A DNA stretch of 64,000 bases from Paucihalobacter ruber (GCF_006494535.1 NZ_VHIQ01000002.1:124001-188000); one strand, 5' to 3'. Shown: positions 46,837 through 55,812, counted from the first letter of the stretch. The notes: a model not told the origin generated them from the sequence alone. A program made the numbers and translations.

Positions 46837-48180
46837 TTACACCACACCCTGAGCTAACATGGCATCGGCCACTTTTACAAAGCCGGCTATATTAGCACCT
46901 TTTACATAGTCTACGTAACCGTCATCGTCTGTACCGTATTTAATACAAGATTTATGAATATCGCTCATAATATCTTGCAATTTACTATCTACTTCTTCTC
47001 TGGTCCAGCTGTAACGCATGGAGTTTTGAGTCATTTCTAAACCTGAAGTAGCCACACCGCCGGCGTTGGACGCCTTTCCGGGGGCAAATAAAATTTTGGC
47101 TTTATGAAACTCTTTGATCGCCTCATTTGTAGACGGCATGTTAGCACCTTCGCTTACACAAATACAGCCGTTGGCAATTAAAGTACGAGCATCTTCATGG
47201 TTCAACTCGTTTTGCGTAGCACACGGAAGTGCAATATCGCATTTTTCGCCCCATGGTGTTTTTCCCTCTACAAACTTAGCCGACGAATATTTTTTTGTAT
47301 ACTCGCTAATTCTGCCGCGTTTAACATTTTTAAGCTCCATCACATAGGCCAGTTTTTCGGCATCAATTCCTTCTGAATCTACGATATAACCAGAAGAGTC
47401 TGAAAGCGTAATTACTTTAGCACCGAGTTGTATGGCCTTTTCGGCAGCGTATTGTGCTACATTACCAGAACCTGAAATAACAACTGTTTTTCCTTCAAAA
47501 CTATTGCCTCTGGTATTGAGCATACTTTGTGCAAAATATACGTTTCCGTAACCTGTTGCTTCGGGTCTGATTAAAGATCCACCCCATGATAAACCTTTAC
47601 CGGTTAAAACACCTGTAAACTCATTTCTTAGTTTTTTATACATCCCAAACATGAAACCCACTTCACGAGCACCTACACCAATATCACCTGCAGGTACATC
47701 GGTATCATTACCAATATGTCTAAATAATTCACTCATAAAGGCATGACAAAAACGCATAATTTCACCGTCGCTCTTTCCTTTAGGATCAAAATCGGCGCCA
47801 CCTTTTCCACCGCCCATAGGCAAGGTGGTTAAACTGTTTTTAAACACTTGTTCAAAAGCTAAAAACTTTAGAATACTCATATTAACAGTTGGGTGAAAAC
47901 GTAAACCGCCTTTATACGGACCAATGGCAGAATTCATTTGAATTCTATAACCTCGGTTCACCTGTATTTCGCCTTGGTCGTCAACCCAGCAAACTCGAAA
48001 AGTTATAACGCGCTCGGGCTCAACCATTCTTAGTAATATATTTTTCCCATTGTAAATGTCATGCTGAGCTATGTAAGGAATAACCGTTTCGGCAACTTCT
48101 TGTACAGCTTGCATAAATTCCGGCTCATGACCGTTTCTTTCGGCCACGAGATCAAGAAAGGATTTAATTTTATCTTCCAT
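46837..48180 (-). CDS. gdhA: NADP-type glutamate dehydrogenase
   Basis: 447 residues of the hexameric bacterial family, which forms glutamate from 2-oxoglutarate and ammonia. PMGGGKGGADFDPKG (catalytic lysine region, about 122-136), DVPAGDIGVGAREVG and the Rossmann block SGSGNVAQYAAEKA are present. The S after the second glycine of GSGN is in keeping with NADPH use, though I cannot assign cofactor firmly. It has its own TATCTTTG box and terminator, so it is a single-gene unit. Confidence 0.97.
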   Translation of the reverse strand: MEDKIKSFLDLVAERNGHEPEFMQAVQEVAETVIPYIAQHDIYNGKNILLRMVEPERVITFRVCWVDDQGEIQVNRGYRIQMNSAIGPYKGGLRFHPTVNMSILKFLAFEQVFKNSLTTLPMGGGKGGADFDPKGKSDGEIMRFCHAFMSELFRHIGNDTDVPAGDIGVGAREVGFMFGMYKKLRNEFTGVLTGKGLSWGGSLIRPEATGYGNVYFAQSMLNTRGNSFEGKTVVISGSGNVAQYAAEKAIQLGAKVITLSDSSGYIVDSEGIDAEKLAYVMELKNVKRGRISEYTKKYSSAKFVEGKTPWGEKCDIALPCATQNELNHEDARTLIANGCICVSEGANMPSTNEAIKEFHKAKILFAPGKASNAGGVATSGLEMTQNSMRYSWTREEVDSKLQDIMSDIHKSCIKYGTDDDGYVDYVKGANIAGFVKVADAMLAQGVV

Positions 48181-48209
48181 TAAATTTAATGATTATGAAT
48201 TTCACGGCG

Positions 48210-48217
48210 CAAAGATA
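48210..48217 (-). promoter_or_regulatory. Putative -7 box for gdhA
   Basis: TATCTTTG on the minus strand, about 30 bases upstream of the gdhA ATG, fits TAnnTTTG and predicts a leader of about 23 nt. Confidence 0.55.
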
Positions 48218-48333
48218 AGGTATCTTTAATTTCGGCATGCATTTTTTTTGAAATTCTCAAAATTTCTTTAAAATAATAAAAATACTTTAAAGCCTGCATA
48301 AAGTAAACAAAATATGCGATTGTATTAATAATA

Positions 48334-48364
48334 TTTTGAGGTTCACTGCGTTTTCATATATTTG
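48334..48364 (+). promoter_or_regulatory. Promoter of the THC0290_0291-family gene
   Basis: TTTTG (48334-48338) and TATATTTG (48357-48364) with an 18-nt spacer match the Bacteroidetes -33/-7 pair closely. It predicts transcription from about 48371 and so excludes the in-frame TTG at 48336. Confidence 0.7.
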
Positions 48365-48392
48365 TTTTTTATTGCCTCAACTAATAAACCAT

Positions 48393-49181
48393 ATGATATT
48401 AAATTTGAAGAGGTTATTTACATGTTTAGCCATTATTTTGGGTTTAAATAACCTTTTTGCCCAATTTGGTTTTTCTCATGAAATTGGCGTTATTGCTGGT
48501 CCGGTTGCCTTTCAATCTGATTTTGGTGTAAGAAATGATTTAGAAACCAACGCCGGAAATACCGGTATTGGTATTGGTATCATTCACTATATTAACTTTT
48601 CATACAGAGCAGATTGTAACTGTTATTCAACTGACACTTATTTCAACGACCACTTTAAATTACGCAGTGAAGTTTCATGGAATAAAACAGAACTTAACCA
48701 TTTTGGAAAATGGGTAGACGAATCAAGAACCAGTGTTAATGCCGATAGGTTAAGGGCCCACTCGGGAGAGGCCAACAATTTTGATGTGGGTATGCAGCTG
48801 GAATATTTTCCAAATAGTATTAGGGCTTTTGCCGCGAGAGTTAACTCTTTTGCGCCATTTGTTAGTTTAGGTGTGCACCATACTTGGTACAATCCTAAAG
48901 CATTTACCACTTTTGGAGATAATAACATTAACAATCCCAGTAATTTTTACTCTTTTTGGAGACCAGGTTCCATAAGCGACGAAAACGGAACCGTTTGGTC
49001 TGTTGTTTGGAGTGTTGGCGTACGCTACAAACTCACCGTGCTATCCGATTTAATGCTCGACTTAAGATGGCAATATTACGGCAGTAACTGGGTAGACGGC
49101 CTCAACCACCAATTAGATTCTAACAGGGCCAACGACTGGTTGGTTTGGTTAAACTTTGGGTATATTTATTATTTAGATTAG
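48393..49181 (+). CDS. THC0290_0291-family outer-membrane-like protein
   Basis: From the ATG at 48393 the product is 262 residues with a signal peptide ending NLFAQ. The mature part has HEIGVIAGPVAFQSDFGVR and IGIGIIHYINFSY, recurring strand-like segments (FKLRSEVSWNKT, FDVGMQLEYF, LMLDLRWQYYGS), and WLVWLNFGYIYYLD at the end, as in eight- to ten-strand barrels. It matches a Flavobacteria-specific family labelled THC0290_0291 as I remember it; the function is unknown. It has a good promoter of its own and ends 5 bp from the convergent transsulfuration gene. Confidence 0.8.
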   Translation: MILNLKRLFTCLAIILGLNNLFAQFGFSHEIGVIAGPVAFQSDFGVRNDLETNAGNTGIGIGIIHYINFSYRADCNCYSTDTYFNDHFKLRSEVSWNKTELNHFGKWVDESRTSVNADRLRAHSGEANNFDVGMQLEYFPNSIRAFAARVNSFAPFVSLGVHHTWYNPKAFTTFGDNNINNPSNFYSFWRPGSISDENGTVWSVVWSVGVRYKLTVLSDLMLDLRWQYYGSNWVDGLNHQLDSNRANDWLVWLNFGYIYYLD

Positions 49182-49186
49182 TAGAT

Positions 49187-50326
49187 TTATCCTATGGCCT
49201 GAGTTAAATCGGCTATTAAATCATCAATATCCTCAATACCTACACTCAATCTAATTAAAGAATCTACAACACCAGTTTTTTCGCGTTCTTCTTTTGGAAT
49301 ACTGGCATGCGTCATACTGGCCGGATGTCCCGCAAGCGACTCCACACCACCCAATGACTCGGCCAAGGTAAAGATTTTTAGATTTTCAACAATTCTAATG
49401 GCCTCAGCGTAATTGTTTCCTTTGGTGACAAAAGATACCATGCCGCCAAAATCTTTCATTTGGGCCTTTGCAATATCGTGATTTGGATGCTCGGGTAAAC
49501 CGGGCCAATAGACCTTTTCTATTTTGGGATGATTGTTTAAAAATTGGGCAATGGCACGACCGTTTTCACAATGACGCTGCATTCTTACATGCAAAGTTTT
49601 TAAGCCACGCAATACCAAGAAGCTGTCTTGCGGACCGCAAACAGCACCACTGGCGTTTTGTATAAAGTATAGTTTTTCGGCAAGCGCATCATCTTTTACA
49701 ATTAAAGCACCCATCACCACATCGCTATGACCTCCCAGATATTTTGTAACCGAATGCATCACAATATCGGCTCCTAATTCTAAAGGCTGTTGCAAATAAG
49801 GGGTAGCAAAGGTATTGTCTACCGCTAATAACAGTTTGTTATTTTTGGCAATAGTCGAAATAGCACGAATATCAATCACATTCATCATTGGGTTGGTAGG
49901 CGTTTCAACCCAAATCAATCTGGTGTTTGGTGTGATATAATCTTCAATTTTCTTGGTGTTTTCCATTCCTATAAAATGGAATTTTATACCAAAGTTTTCG
50001 TAAATTTTAGTAAACAATCTATAGGTACCACCGTATAAATCGTTGGTAGAAATCACCTCATCACCCGGTTGTAACAATTTTAAAACAGCATCAATGGCCG
50101 CTAATCCAGAGCCAAAAGCCAATCCGTGTTTACCGTTTTCAATACTGGCAAAGGCACTCTCGAGGGCATTACGCGTAGGGTTGTGAGTGCGTGAGTACTC
50201 GTAACCCTTATGGCCGCCTGGCGTTGATTGCGCATAAGTAGAAGTTTGGTATATGGGTTGCATCACGGCACCGTAAGCAGGATCGTGATGTTGACCACCG
50301 TGAATGGTTTTGGTGTTAAATTTCAT
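49187..50326 (-). CDS. metB: PLP-dependent cystathionine gamma-synthase/lyase family enzyme
   Basis: 379 residues of the Cys/Met metabolism PLP family. TKTIHGGQHHDP at the N-terminus, GYEYSRTHNPTRNALE, SGLAAIDAVL, DNTFATPYLQQP, and SVTKYLGGHSDVVMG with PLP lysine K195 are all visible. It either makes cystathionine from an activated homoserine and cysteine or works in the reverse direction. Sequence alone does not separate gamma-synthase from gamma-lyase, so the symbol is tentative. A -7 box CAAATTTA (reverse TAAATTTG, 50395-50402) lies upstream. It is a single-gene unit converging on the THC0290_0291 gene. Confidence 0.88.
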   Translation of the reverse strand: MKFNTKTIHGGQHHDPAYGAVMQPIYQTSTYAQSTPGGHKGYEYSRTHNPTRNALESAFASIENGKHGLAFGSGLAAIDAVLKLLQPGDEVISTNDLYGGTYRLFTKIYENFGIKFHFIGMENTKKIEDYITPNTRLIWVETPTNPMMNVIDIRAISTIAKNNKLLLAVDNTFATPYLQQPLELGADIVMHSVTKYLGGHSDVVMGALIVKDDALAEKLYFIQNASGAVCGPQDSFLVLRGLKTLHVRMQRHCENGRAIAQFLNNHPKIEKVYWPGLPEHPNHDIAKAQMKDFGGMVSFVTKGNNYAEAIRIVENLKIFTLAESLGGVESLAGHPASMTHASIPKEEREKTGVVDSLIRLSVGIEDIDDLIADLTQAIG

Positions 50327-50394
50327 GATATTATTTATAAATTAAGTTAAAAATGTTCTGTTTTTGAAAACTGATAAAAATCAAAAAACATAAA

Positions 50395-50402
50395 CAAATT
50401 TA
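50395..50402 (-). promoter_or_regulatory. Putative -7 box for the transsulfuration gene
   Basis: TAAATTTG on the minus strand fits TAnnTTTG and predicts a leader of about 60 nt before the ATG at 50326. Confidence 0.4.
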
Positions 50403-50446
50403 CGTGTATCTTAGATGATGTCAAATGTATGTAATATCTTTAAGCT

Positions 50447-51187
50447 ATGTTTAACAAACTCGATAAACCGTTGAAGAAACTTGTTCTCATTCTTGTAGCC
50501 ACTATATTAACCGTTTCCTGCGGAACCGAAACAGGTTTAGATTTTAAAACCACCCACTTTGCCTTAGAAGATGGCGTTAAGGTTGAAGTAGATTATCCTA
50601 TTATTATCAATAATAATATTGCCGCCGAACGAATTAACCAAACCGTGAATAATTATATAGTCAACGCTATAAGTTTTGCGGAAAAGCCCTCACCGGAAAC
50701 CGACGTTAATAAGGCCATCTCAGATTTTAATTTAGAATTTCAAAAGTTTAAAGCCGATTTTCCTGAAGATATCGTTCCGTGGGAAGCTTATATTGAGGGC
50801 GAATTGCTATACAACTCCCCACTAATCACCACTATTGCTATCAATTCCTATCTTTTTACAGGTGGCGCCCATGGCAACGATTACATTAAGCTTTTTAATT
50901 TTAATACTGAAACAGGTGAAATTTTAAAGGTGGACGATGTTCTAGACCTCAATGCAGAATTTATGACACTCGCTAAAAATAAATTTGAGGCTGAAGTCAT
51001 AAAAAACGAAGGCAACGTAAACGACTACTTTTTTGGTGATGATTTTAAGCTGCCCGAAAACATGGGGCTAAACGACCAGGGTTTGATTTTTGTCTACAAT
51101 AAATACGAAATTGCCTCCTATGCCCAAGGCTATACCGAGTTTTTAATTGAATTTAACGAACTGGAAAAGTTTTTAAAAGTGCGGTAA
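50447..51187 (+). CDS. DUF4163/DUF3298 lipoprotein
   Basis: 246 residues. Lipobox TVSC (C25) predicts acylation. The body fits DUF4163 (about 60-140) and a C-terminal DUF3298 module (TGGAHGNDYIKLFNFNTETGEIL and YEIASYAQGYTEFLIEF), as in the extracellular part of RsiV-type proteins and YjgA-like secreted proteins. DUF3298 can bind lysozyme in RsiV. Here there is no anti-sigma helix or membrane span, so a stand-alone envelope protein is likely. It is divergent from the transsulfuration gene. Confidence 0.85.
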   Translation: MFNKLDKPLKKLVLILVATILTVSCGTETGLDFKTTHFALEDGVKVEVDYPIIINNNIAAERINQTVNNYIVNAISFAEKPSPETDVNKAISDFNLEFQKFKADFPEDIVPWEAYIEGELLYNSPLITTIAINSYLFTGGAHGNDYIKLFNFNTETGEILKVDDVLDLNAEFMTLAKNKFEAEVIKNEGNVNDYFFGDDFKLPENMGLNDQGLIFVYNKYEIASYAQGYTEFLIEFNELEKFLKVR

Positions 51188-51212
51188 ATTAGGTTGATTA
51201 AAATAGTGATGT

Positions 51213-51220
51213 TACTTTTG
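51213..51220 (+). promoter_or_regulatory. Putative -7 box for the ArsC-like gene
   Basis: TACTTTTG fits TAnnTTTG and lies about 36 bases before the ATG at 51249. Confidence 0.45.
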
Positions 51221-51248
51221 CGTCAAAATTTTGAGTTGTTAACCTGTT

Positions 51249-51602
51249 ATGAAGCACTTTTTCTATCTTAAAACCTGCGATACCTGCTTACGAATTTTAA
51301 AATCTTTACAATTACCGGTAGATGTAAAGTTACAGGATATTAAAGAACAACCTATAACCGTTGAACAACTGGAGAATCTTAAAAACTTAGCCGGAAGCTA
51401 TGAAACACTTTTCAGCAAACGTGCTAAACTTTATAAAGAAATGGGGTTAAAAGATAACCCGTTAAAAGAGGCCGACTTTAAGCATTACATTCTCGAGCAT
51501 TACACATTTTTAAAAAGACCCGTGTTGGTGTTAGAACAACAAATTTTTATTGGTAACAGCCCTAAGGTAGTGGAAGCCGCCAAACAAGCACTTCATGTCT
51601 AA
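51249..51602 (+). CDS. ArsC/Spx-family thioredoxin-fold protein
   Basis: 117 residues with CDTC at 10-13 after a first strand FFYLKT, FSKRAKLYKEMGLKDNPL in the middle, and KRPVLVLEQQIFIGN near the end, where the conserved Arg of arsenate reductases falls. It could reduce arsenate or a related oxyanion or act as a redox protein. Nothing nearby (no arsR, arsB or acr3) points to arsenic. It overlaps the EamA gene by 8 bp. Confidence 0.85.
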   Translation: MKHFFYLKTCDTCLRILKSLQLPVDVKLQDIKEQPITVEQLENLKNLAGSYETLFSKRAKLYKEMGLKDNPLKEADFKHYILEHYTFLKRPVLVLEQQIFIGNSPKVVEAAKQALHV

Positions 51603-52488
51603 CCGCACCTTCGCTTTACTGGCACTTTTTACTGTTCAGTTATTGTATGGTATCAATTTTACCTTTGCCAAAAATCTCATTAACGACAATTTTGTATCGT
51701 CTACGGCATTGGTACTTTTAAGAATTGCCGGTGCTACAACCTTATTTTGGGTGGTAACAGCGTTCTTTCCCAAAGAAAAAATAGCCCCTAAAGATTTTAT
51801 CACCTTTGTGTTTGCGGCGTTTTTTGGTGTGGTGATTAACATGTTGTTTTTCTTAAAAGGATTGGAGCTTACAACACCTATTAATGCCGCGGCAATCATA
51901 TCGATTACTCCTATTATCATCATTATTTTATCTTCCTTTTACCTAAAGGAAGCTATCACCAAACTGAAAATTGCTGGGGTTATATTGGCCTTTGCCGGTG
52001 CTTTTATCCTGAGTATTTACGGCAAATCTATTAGAATTGGTGACAATGTACTATTAGGAAATTTACTCATTTTGGTTAATGTCATTTCTTACAGTATCTA
52101 TATCATTATGATAAAGAAACTTACCGTAAAATACCATCCGTTTACCTTTATAAAATGGTTATTTTTATTTGGTACCATCATGATGTTACCTTTTAGTTTT
52201 GGAGATGTGAAGCAAATAGATTGGACCATTTTTACACCGGCTGCCTATGCCTCCTTATTATTTGTAGTAGTTGGGGCTACTTTTGGAACTTTTTTATTAA
52301 ACCCACTAGCATTAAGACACTTAAGAGCTTCAACTGTGGGTATTTTTATTTACCTGCAGCCGGTAATTGCCACTATTTTTGCCATAACCATGGGTGCCGA
52401 TAGCATTGATCTCATCAAAATTATTTCGGCGGTACTTATTTTTTCAGGGGTATATCTGGTAACTAAAAAACCTAAATTACAAGACTAA
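51595..52488 (+). CDS. EamA/DMT-family transporter
   Basis: 297 residues with ten hydrophobic spans arranged as two EamA repeats (about 5-140 and 150-290). GINFTFAKNLI lies in the first span and LLNPLALRHLRASTVGIFIYLQPV in the second repeat, as usual for drug/metabolite transporters. The substrate is not predictable. It is translationally coupled to the ArsC-like gene (8-bp overlap). Its 3' end overlaps the convergent thioesterase gene by 12 bp. Confidence 0.92.
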   Translation: MSNRTFALLALFTVQLLYGINFTFAKNLINDNFVSSTALVLLRIAGATTLFWVVTAFFPKEKIAPKDFITFVFAAFFGVVINMLFFLKGLELTTPINAAAIISITPIIIIILSSFYLKEAITKLKIAGVILAFAGAFILSIYGKSIRIGDNVLLGNLLILVNVISYSIYIIMIKKLTVKYHPFTFIKWLFLFGTIMMLPFSFGDVKQIDWTIFTPAAYASLLFVVVGATFGTFLLNPLALRHLRASTVGIFIYLQPVIATIFAITMGADSIDLIKIISAVLIFSGVYLVTKKPKLQD

Positions 52489-52956
52489 ATTTTGCGGTTT
52501 CTTACCGTGTTTTCTGGTATCTTCCTTAGTGAGCGTTTTATAGGTATCAGATTTGGGGAATTGATGTGCCAAATCTAATAATACTTTTGGTAAGGCAGTT
52601 AACCTTCTTTCTTTTAGGTGAATCCAACCGCCCAACATCTCGCAATGCGCCAAATGTTCTCCTTTGTGATTATAAAAATCGTGGTGAAATTTAAAAAACA
52701 TGCCATCTTCACTCAAACCATCCATTTCAATGGTCACCGTTATGGGCGTACCTAAAAACGATTCCTTAAAGTAGTACATGTGTTCGTAAAAAACTACAGG
52801 GCCAATTTGATGTTTGGCAATTTCGGGCATGGTAAATCCGTTATCGTTAAAAAACGACATTCGGGCATGACTCATAAAATTGGTGTAGGCAGAATTGGCC
52901 AAATGCGCATTGGCATCAACATCGCTCCATCTAATTTCAAACTCCTTTTTATACAT
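52477..52956 (-). CDS. Hotdog-fold acyl-CoA thioesterase (4HBT)
   Basis: I use the ATG at 52956 (MYKKEFEIRWSDVDANAHLAN, 159 residues). A longer frame to 53010 has a TATCTTTG promoter box (52972-52979) inside it. The RWSDVDANAHLAN block with its catalytic Asp is typical of 4-hydroxybenzoyl-CoA thioesterase type enzymes. The substrate is probably a medium-chain or aromatic acyl-CoA. The gene overlaps the convergent EamA gene by 12 bp and diverges from yicC. Confidence 0.88.
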   Translation of the reverse strand: MYKKEFEIRWSDVDANAHLANSAYTNFMSHARMSFFNDNGFTMPEIAKHQIGPVVFYEHMYYFKESFLGTPITVTIEMDGLSEDGMFFKFHHDFYNHKGEHLAHCEMLGGWIHLKERRLTALPKVLLDLAHQFPKSDTYKTLTKEDTRKHGKKPQNLVL

Positions 52957-52971
52957 AATATTGGTTTGATG

Positions 52972-52979
52972 CAAAGATA
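52972..52979 (-). promoter_or_regulatory. Putative -7 box for the thioesterase gene
   Basis: TATCTTTG on the minus strand fits TAnnTTTG, predicts a short leader to the ATG at 52956, and is the reason for choosing that start. Confidence 0.6.
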
Positions 52980-53046
52980 CATATTTTCTTATGCGCGCAT
53001 AATATCTCAAAGGTAAAAAAGCCCTTCATCCTTCAGGTTAATTAAT

Positions 53047-53054
53047 TACCTTTG
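53047..53054 (+). promoter_or_regulatory. Putative -7 box for yicC-gmk-nadD
   Basis: TACCTTTG followed by CAC fits TAnnTTTG, about 25 bases before the ATG at 53079. Confidence 0.5.
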
Positions 53055-53078
53055 CACTTCATTATAAATACTTTTGGT

Positions 53079-53936
53079 ATGCTTCAATCCATGACCGGTT
53101 ACGGAAAAACCGTGCTTCAGCTTCCTAATAAAAAAATTTCTATTGAAATTAAATCGCTTAACAGCAAAAGCTTAGATTTAAATACCCGAATTCCGTCATT
53201 GTACAGAGAAAAAGAGCTCGACATTCGAAAACGCATTGCCAACCAATTGGAAAGAGGCAAAGTAGATTTTTCCTTGTACATGGAGCTAACCGGCGAAGAA
53301 ACAGCTACACGAATTAACCAGGCAGTAGTAAAAGCTTACATAAAACAACTCAGGGAAGTGGCCATTGGTACTGAAGCCGAGTTGTTAACTATTGCTATGC
53401 GTTTACCGGATGTGGTTACCACCGAAAGAGAAGATATAGACGAAGACGAATGGCATGACATACAAGCCGGTATAGAACAAGCCCTTCAGTATATTATTCA
53501 ATACCGTAATGATGAAGGAATGGTGCTTTTAAAAGATTTTGAAAACCGTATCAACACCATTGCCGATATTTTAGAACAGGTCATGGCAATGGATCCCGAT
53601 AGGATGGCAGCAGTAAGACAACGCCTTGAAAAAGCCGTGGCCGATTTAAAAGAAAAAGTAGACGAAAACCGTTTTGAGCAAGAGCTTATATACTACCTTG
53701 AAAAATACGATATCACTGAGGAGAAAGTGAGGCTCGATAACCACCTGAAATATTTTTTAAAAGCACTGGTATCAGACGATTCCAACGGTAAAAAGTTAGG
53801 ATTTATCGCTCAGGAAATAGGTAGAGAAATTAATACCATAGGCTCAAAATCAAACCATGCACCCATGCAAAAACTGGTAGTGCAAATGAAAGACGAGCTT
53901 GAGAAAATTAAAGAACAATTGCTGAATGTGTTGTAG
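53079..53936 (+). CDS. yicC: YicC/YloC-family endoribonuclease-like protein
   Basis: I start it at ATG 53079, giving the conserved MLQSMTGYGK; an upstream in-frame ATG at 53052 overlaps the promoter. The 285 residues show the family's N-terminal SLNSKSLDLNTRIPS block and DUF1732 at the C-terminus (SDDSNGKKLGFIAQEIGREINTIGSKSN). Related proteins are endoribonucleases with roles in small-RNA decay. It is upstream of gmk and nadD; the yicC-gmk pair is common in bacteria. Confidence 0.92.
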   Translation: MLQSMTGYGKTVLQLPNKKISIEIKSLNSKSLDLNTRIPSLYREKELDIRKRIANQLERGKVDFSLYMELTGEETATRINQAVVKAYIKQLREVAIGTEAELLTIAMRLPDVVTTEREDIDEDEWHDIQAGIEQALQYIIQYRNDEGMVLLKDFENRINTIADILEQVMAMDPDRMAAVRQRLEKAVADLKEKVDENRFEQELIYYLEKYDITEEKVRLDNHLKYFLKALVSDDSNGKKLGFIAQEIGREINTIGSKSNHAPMQKLVVQMKDELEKIKEQLLNVL

Positions 53937-53945
53937 GGTTAAAAC

Positions 53946-53993
53946 TAAAATACAAGTTCCAAATTCCAAGTATCAAATACCAAATTCCAAAAT
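53946..53993 (+). repeat. TCCAA-rich short repeats before gmk
   Basis: Alternating TTCCAA and CAAAT units, such as TTCCAAATTCCAAGTATCAA and CCAAATTCCAAAA, fill the yicC-gmk gap. Low-complexity stretches of this kind recur in related genomes, as I recall. Confidence 0.5.
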
Positions 53994-54020
53994 ACTAGAT
54001 TTGAAGATTAATCAATTATA

Positions 54021-54590
54021 ATGACAAAAGGCAAACTCATTGTATTCTCAGCACCATCAGGCTCAGGTAAAACTACCATTGTGCGGCACTTACTGGCCCA
54101 ACCTGAATTAAATCTGGCATTTTCTATTTCGGCCACATCGAGAGAAAAAAGAGGTGCAGAAGAAAACGGCAAAGACTACTATTTTTTAAGTTTTGAAGAT
54201 TTTAAAAAGAAAATTAAAAACGACGAGTTTTTAGAATGGGAAGAAGTTTACCGGGATAACTTTTACGGGACGCTTAAAAGCGAAGTTGAACGCCTGTGGG
54301 CAGAAGGTAAGAATGTAATCTTTGACATTGACGTATCGGGCGGATTGCGTATTAAGCGAAAATTTCCTGAACAAACACTCGCCATATTTGTAAAACCACC
54401 CAGCATTGACGAGCTTAAAATAAGACTTAAAAATCGTCAAACTGAAAGCACCGATAAAATCAACATGCGCATTGCCAAAGCATCGGCAGAATTGGCAACA
54501 GCACCGTTGTTTGATCACGTCATCATCAACGACACCTTAGAACACGCTTTAGAAGAAGCCTACGGTTTGGTCTCAAACTTTGTTCCTTAG
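54021..54590 (+). CDS. gmk: Guanylate kinase
   Basis: ATP-dependent phosphorylation of GMP to GDP. 189 residues with the P-loop APSGSGKTT at 11-19, SATSREKRGAEENGKDYYF (GMP-binding region, about 37-55) and WEEVYRDNFYGTLKSEV. Full length, normal for the family. It is 5 bp from nadD. Confidence 0.97.
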   Translation: MTKGKLIVFSAPSGSGKTTIVRHLLAQPELNLAFSISATSREKRGAEENGKDYYFLSFEDFKKKIKNDEFLEWEEVYRDNFYGTLKSEVERLWAEGKNVIFDIDVSGGLRIKRKFPEQTLAIFVKPPSIDELKIRLKNRQTESTDKINMRIAKASAELATAPLFDHVIINDTLEHALEEAYGLVSNFVP

Positions 54591-54595
54591 TAAAG

Positions 54596-55174
54596 ATGAA
54601 AATTGGATTGTTTTTTGGCACTTTTAACCCCATTCATGTGGGTCATTTGATCATTGCCAATCACTTGGCCGAAAACAGCGACTTAGACCAAATATGGATG
54701 GTGATTACGCCATTAAGCCCATTTAAGGTGAAACAATCTATGCTCGACAATTACCAACGGCTGGAAATGGTACATTTAGCCACTAAAGATTACGCCAATA
54801 TCAAGCCAAGCGATATTGAATTTAACTTACCACAACCCAATTACACCGTTAACACCTTGGTCTATTTAAAAGAAAAATTTCCTGAGCACCAATTTGCTCT
54901 GATTATGGGTGAGGATAACCTGAAAAGTTTTCACAAGTGGAAAAATTACGAGGTCATTTTAGAGGAATATGAGATTTATTGTTATCCCAGAATTTCTAAT
55001 GGTAAGATAGAAACCCAATTTGACAGCCATCCAAACATACATCACATTACAGCACCGGTGATTGAATTGTCTTCAACCCTAATAAGGTCACAAATAAAAT
55101 CGGGCAACAATGTTAGACCAATGTTGCCCGAAAATGTTTGGAAGTATCTTGATGAGATGAATTTTTACAAGTAA
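54596..55174 (+). CDS. nadD: Nicotinate-nucleotide adenylyltransferase
   Basis: Forms NaAD from nicotinate mononucleotide and ATP, the penultimate step of NAD synthesis. 192 residues with GTFNPIHVGH (HxGH at 15-18), MGEDNLKSFHKWKN and ELSSTLIRSQIKSG, the equivalent of ISSTxIR. It is 5 bp from gmk and ends 2 bp from a convergent lipoprotein gene. Confidence 0.96.
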   Translation: MKIGLFFGTFNPIHVGHLIIANHLAENSDLDQIWMVITPLSPFKVKQSMLDNYQRLEMVHLATKDYANIKPSDIEFNLPQPNYTVNTLVYLKEKFPEHQFALIMGEDNLKSFHKWKNYEVILEEYEIYCYPRISNGKIETQFDSHPNIHHITAPVIELSSTLIRSQIKSGNNVRPMLPENVWKYLDEMNFYK

Positions 55175-55176
55175 TT

Positions 55177-55812
55177 TTAAAATGCTGTAAAAGGATCATC
55201 TTCCTCTTCATCATCTTCATCATCATCTTGTGCTGTGCAGTCTGATAAATCAACCTCAGCATACATGGCCCAGCTTTTACCCGAAAACTGAATACCTTCA
55301 GCCCAGGCGGTTTCTCCTCCTGTAGGACCTTTAACTTCGGCATGCGCAGCGAAACAAAATGTGTCACCGATGCCCTCTAAACTAATCACATAAACAACTT
55401 CTGTAGCACTTGAAGAATACGGTTCGGTATATTCAAAATGCCCGATACGCGGATTACCGGAGCCGGTAAGTGGCACCCAGTCTTCCTCGCAATTTCCAAT
55501 ATGTAAATGTGTTATTCCAATAGTCCAGTCCTCGTTGGTTGCGTAAGTAATAATTAAATTATCGCCGTCTATGTCAATGGTAACAGATCCGGCAACATAG
55601 TGCTGTCCTGCAATAAGATTTGTAGAGAAACAATGACCGTCTAAATTGGTTTCTGAAGAAGTTTCAGTTGTAGCTTCTAACGGAGCCTCTGATGGTAATG
55701 TGACGTCTTTAACCTTTCTTTCAAACATTTGTTGATCTTCAGTTATTGGTTCTTGCGTACATGCGAGTATGCAAAAAATAAATGAAGCTAGCAGTAGGTG
55801 TGCATTTTTCAT
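55177..55812 (-). CDS. Lipoprotein with acidic C-terminal tail, function unknown
   Basis: 211 residues. The lipobox ILAC (C18) predicts a lipoprotein. The mature part has four cysteines and a beta-rich look (HYVAGSVTIDIDGDNLIITY, GITHLHIGNCEEDW). It ends in a strongly acidic tail (DDDEDDEEEDD, about 196-206) then PFTAF. I do not recognise the family. The tail may bind calcium or another cation. It converges on nadD with only 2 bp between stop codons. Confidence 0.75.
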   Translation of the reverse strand: MKNAHLLLASFIFCILACTQEPITEDQQMFERKVKDVTLPSEAPLEATTETSSETNLDGHCFSTNLIAGQHYVAGSVTIDIDGDNLIITYATNEDWTIGITHLHIGNCEEDWVPLTGSGNPRIGHFEYTEPYSSSATEVVYVISLEGIGDTFCFAAHAEVKGPTGGETAWAEGIQFSGKSWAMYAEVDLSDCTAQDDDEDDEEEDDPFTAF

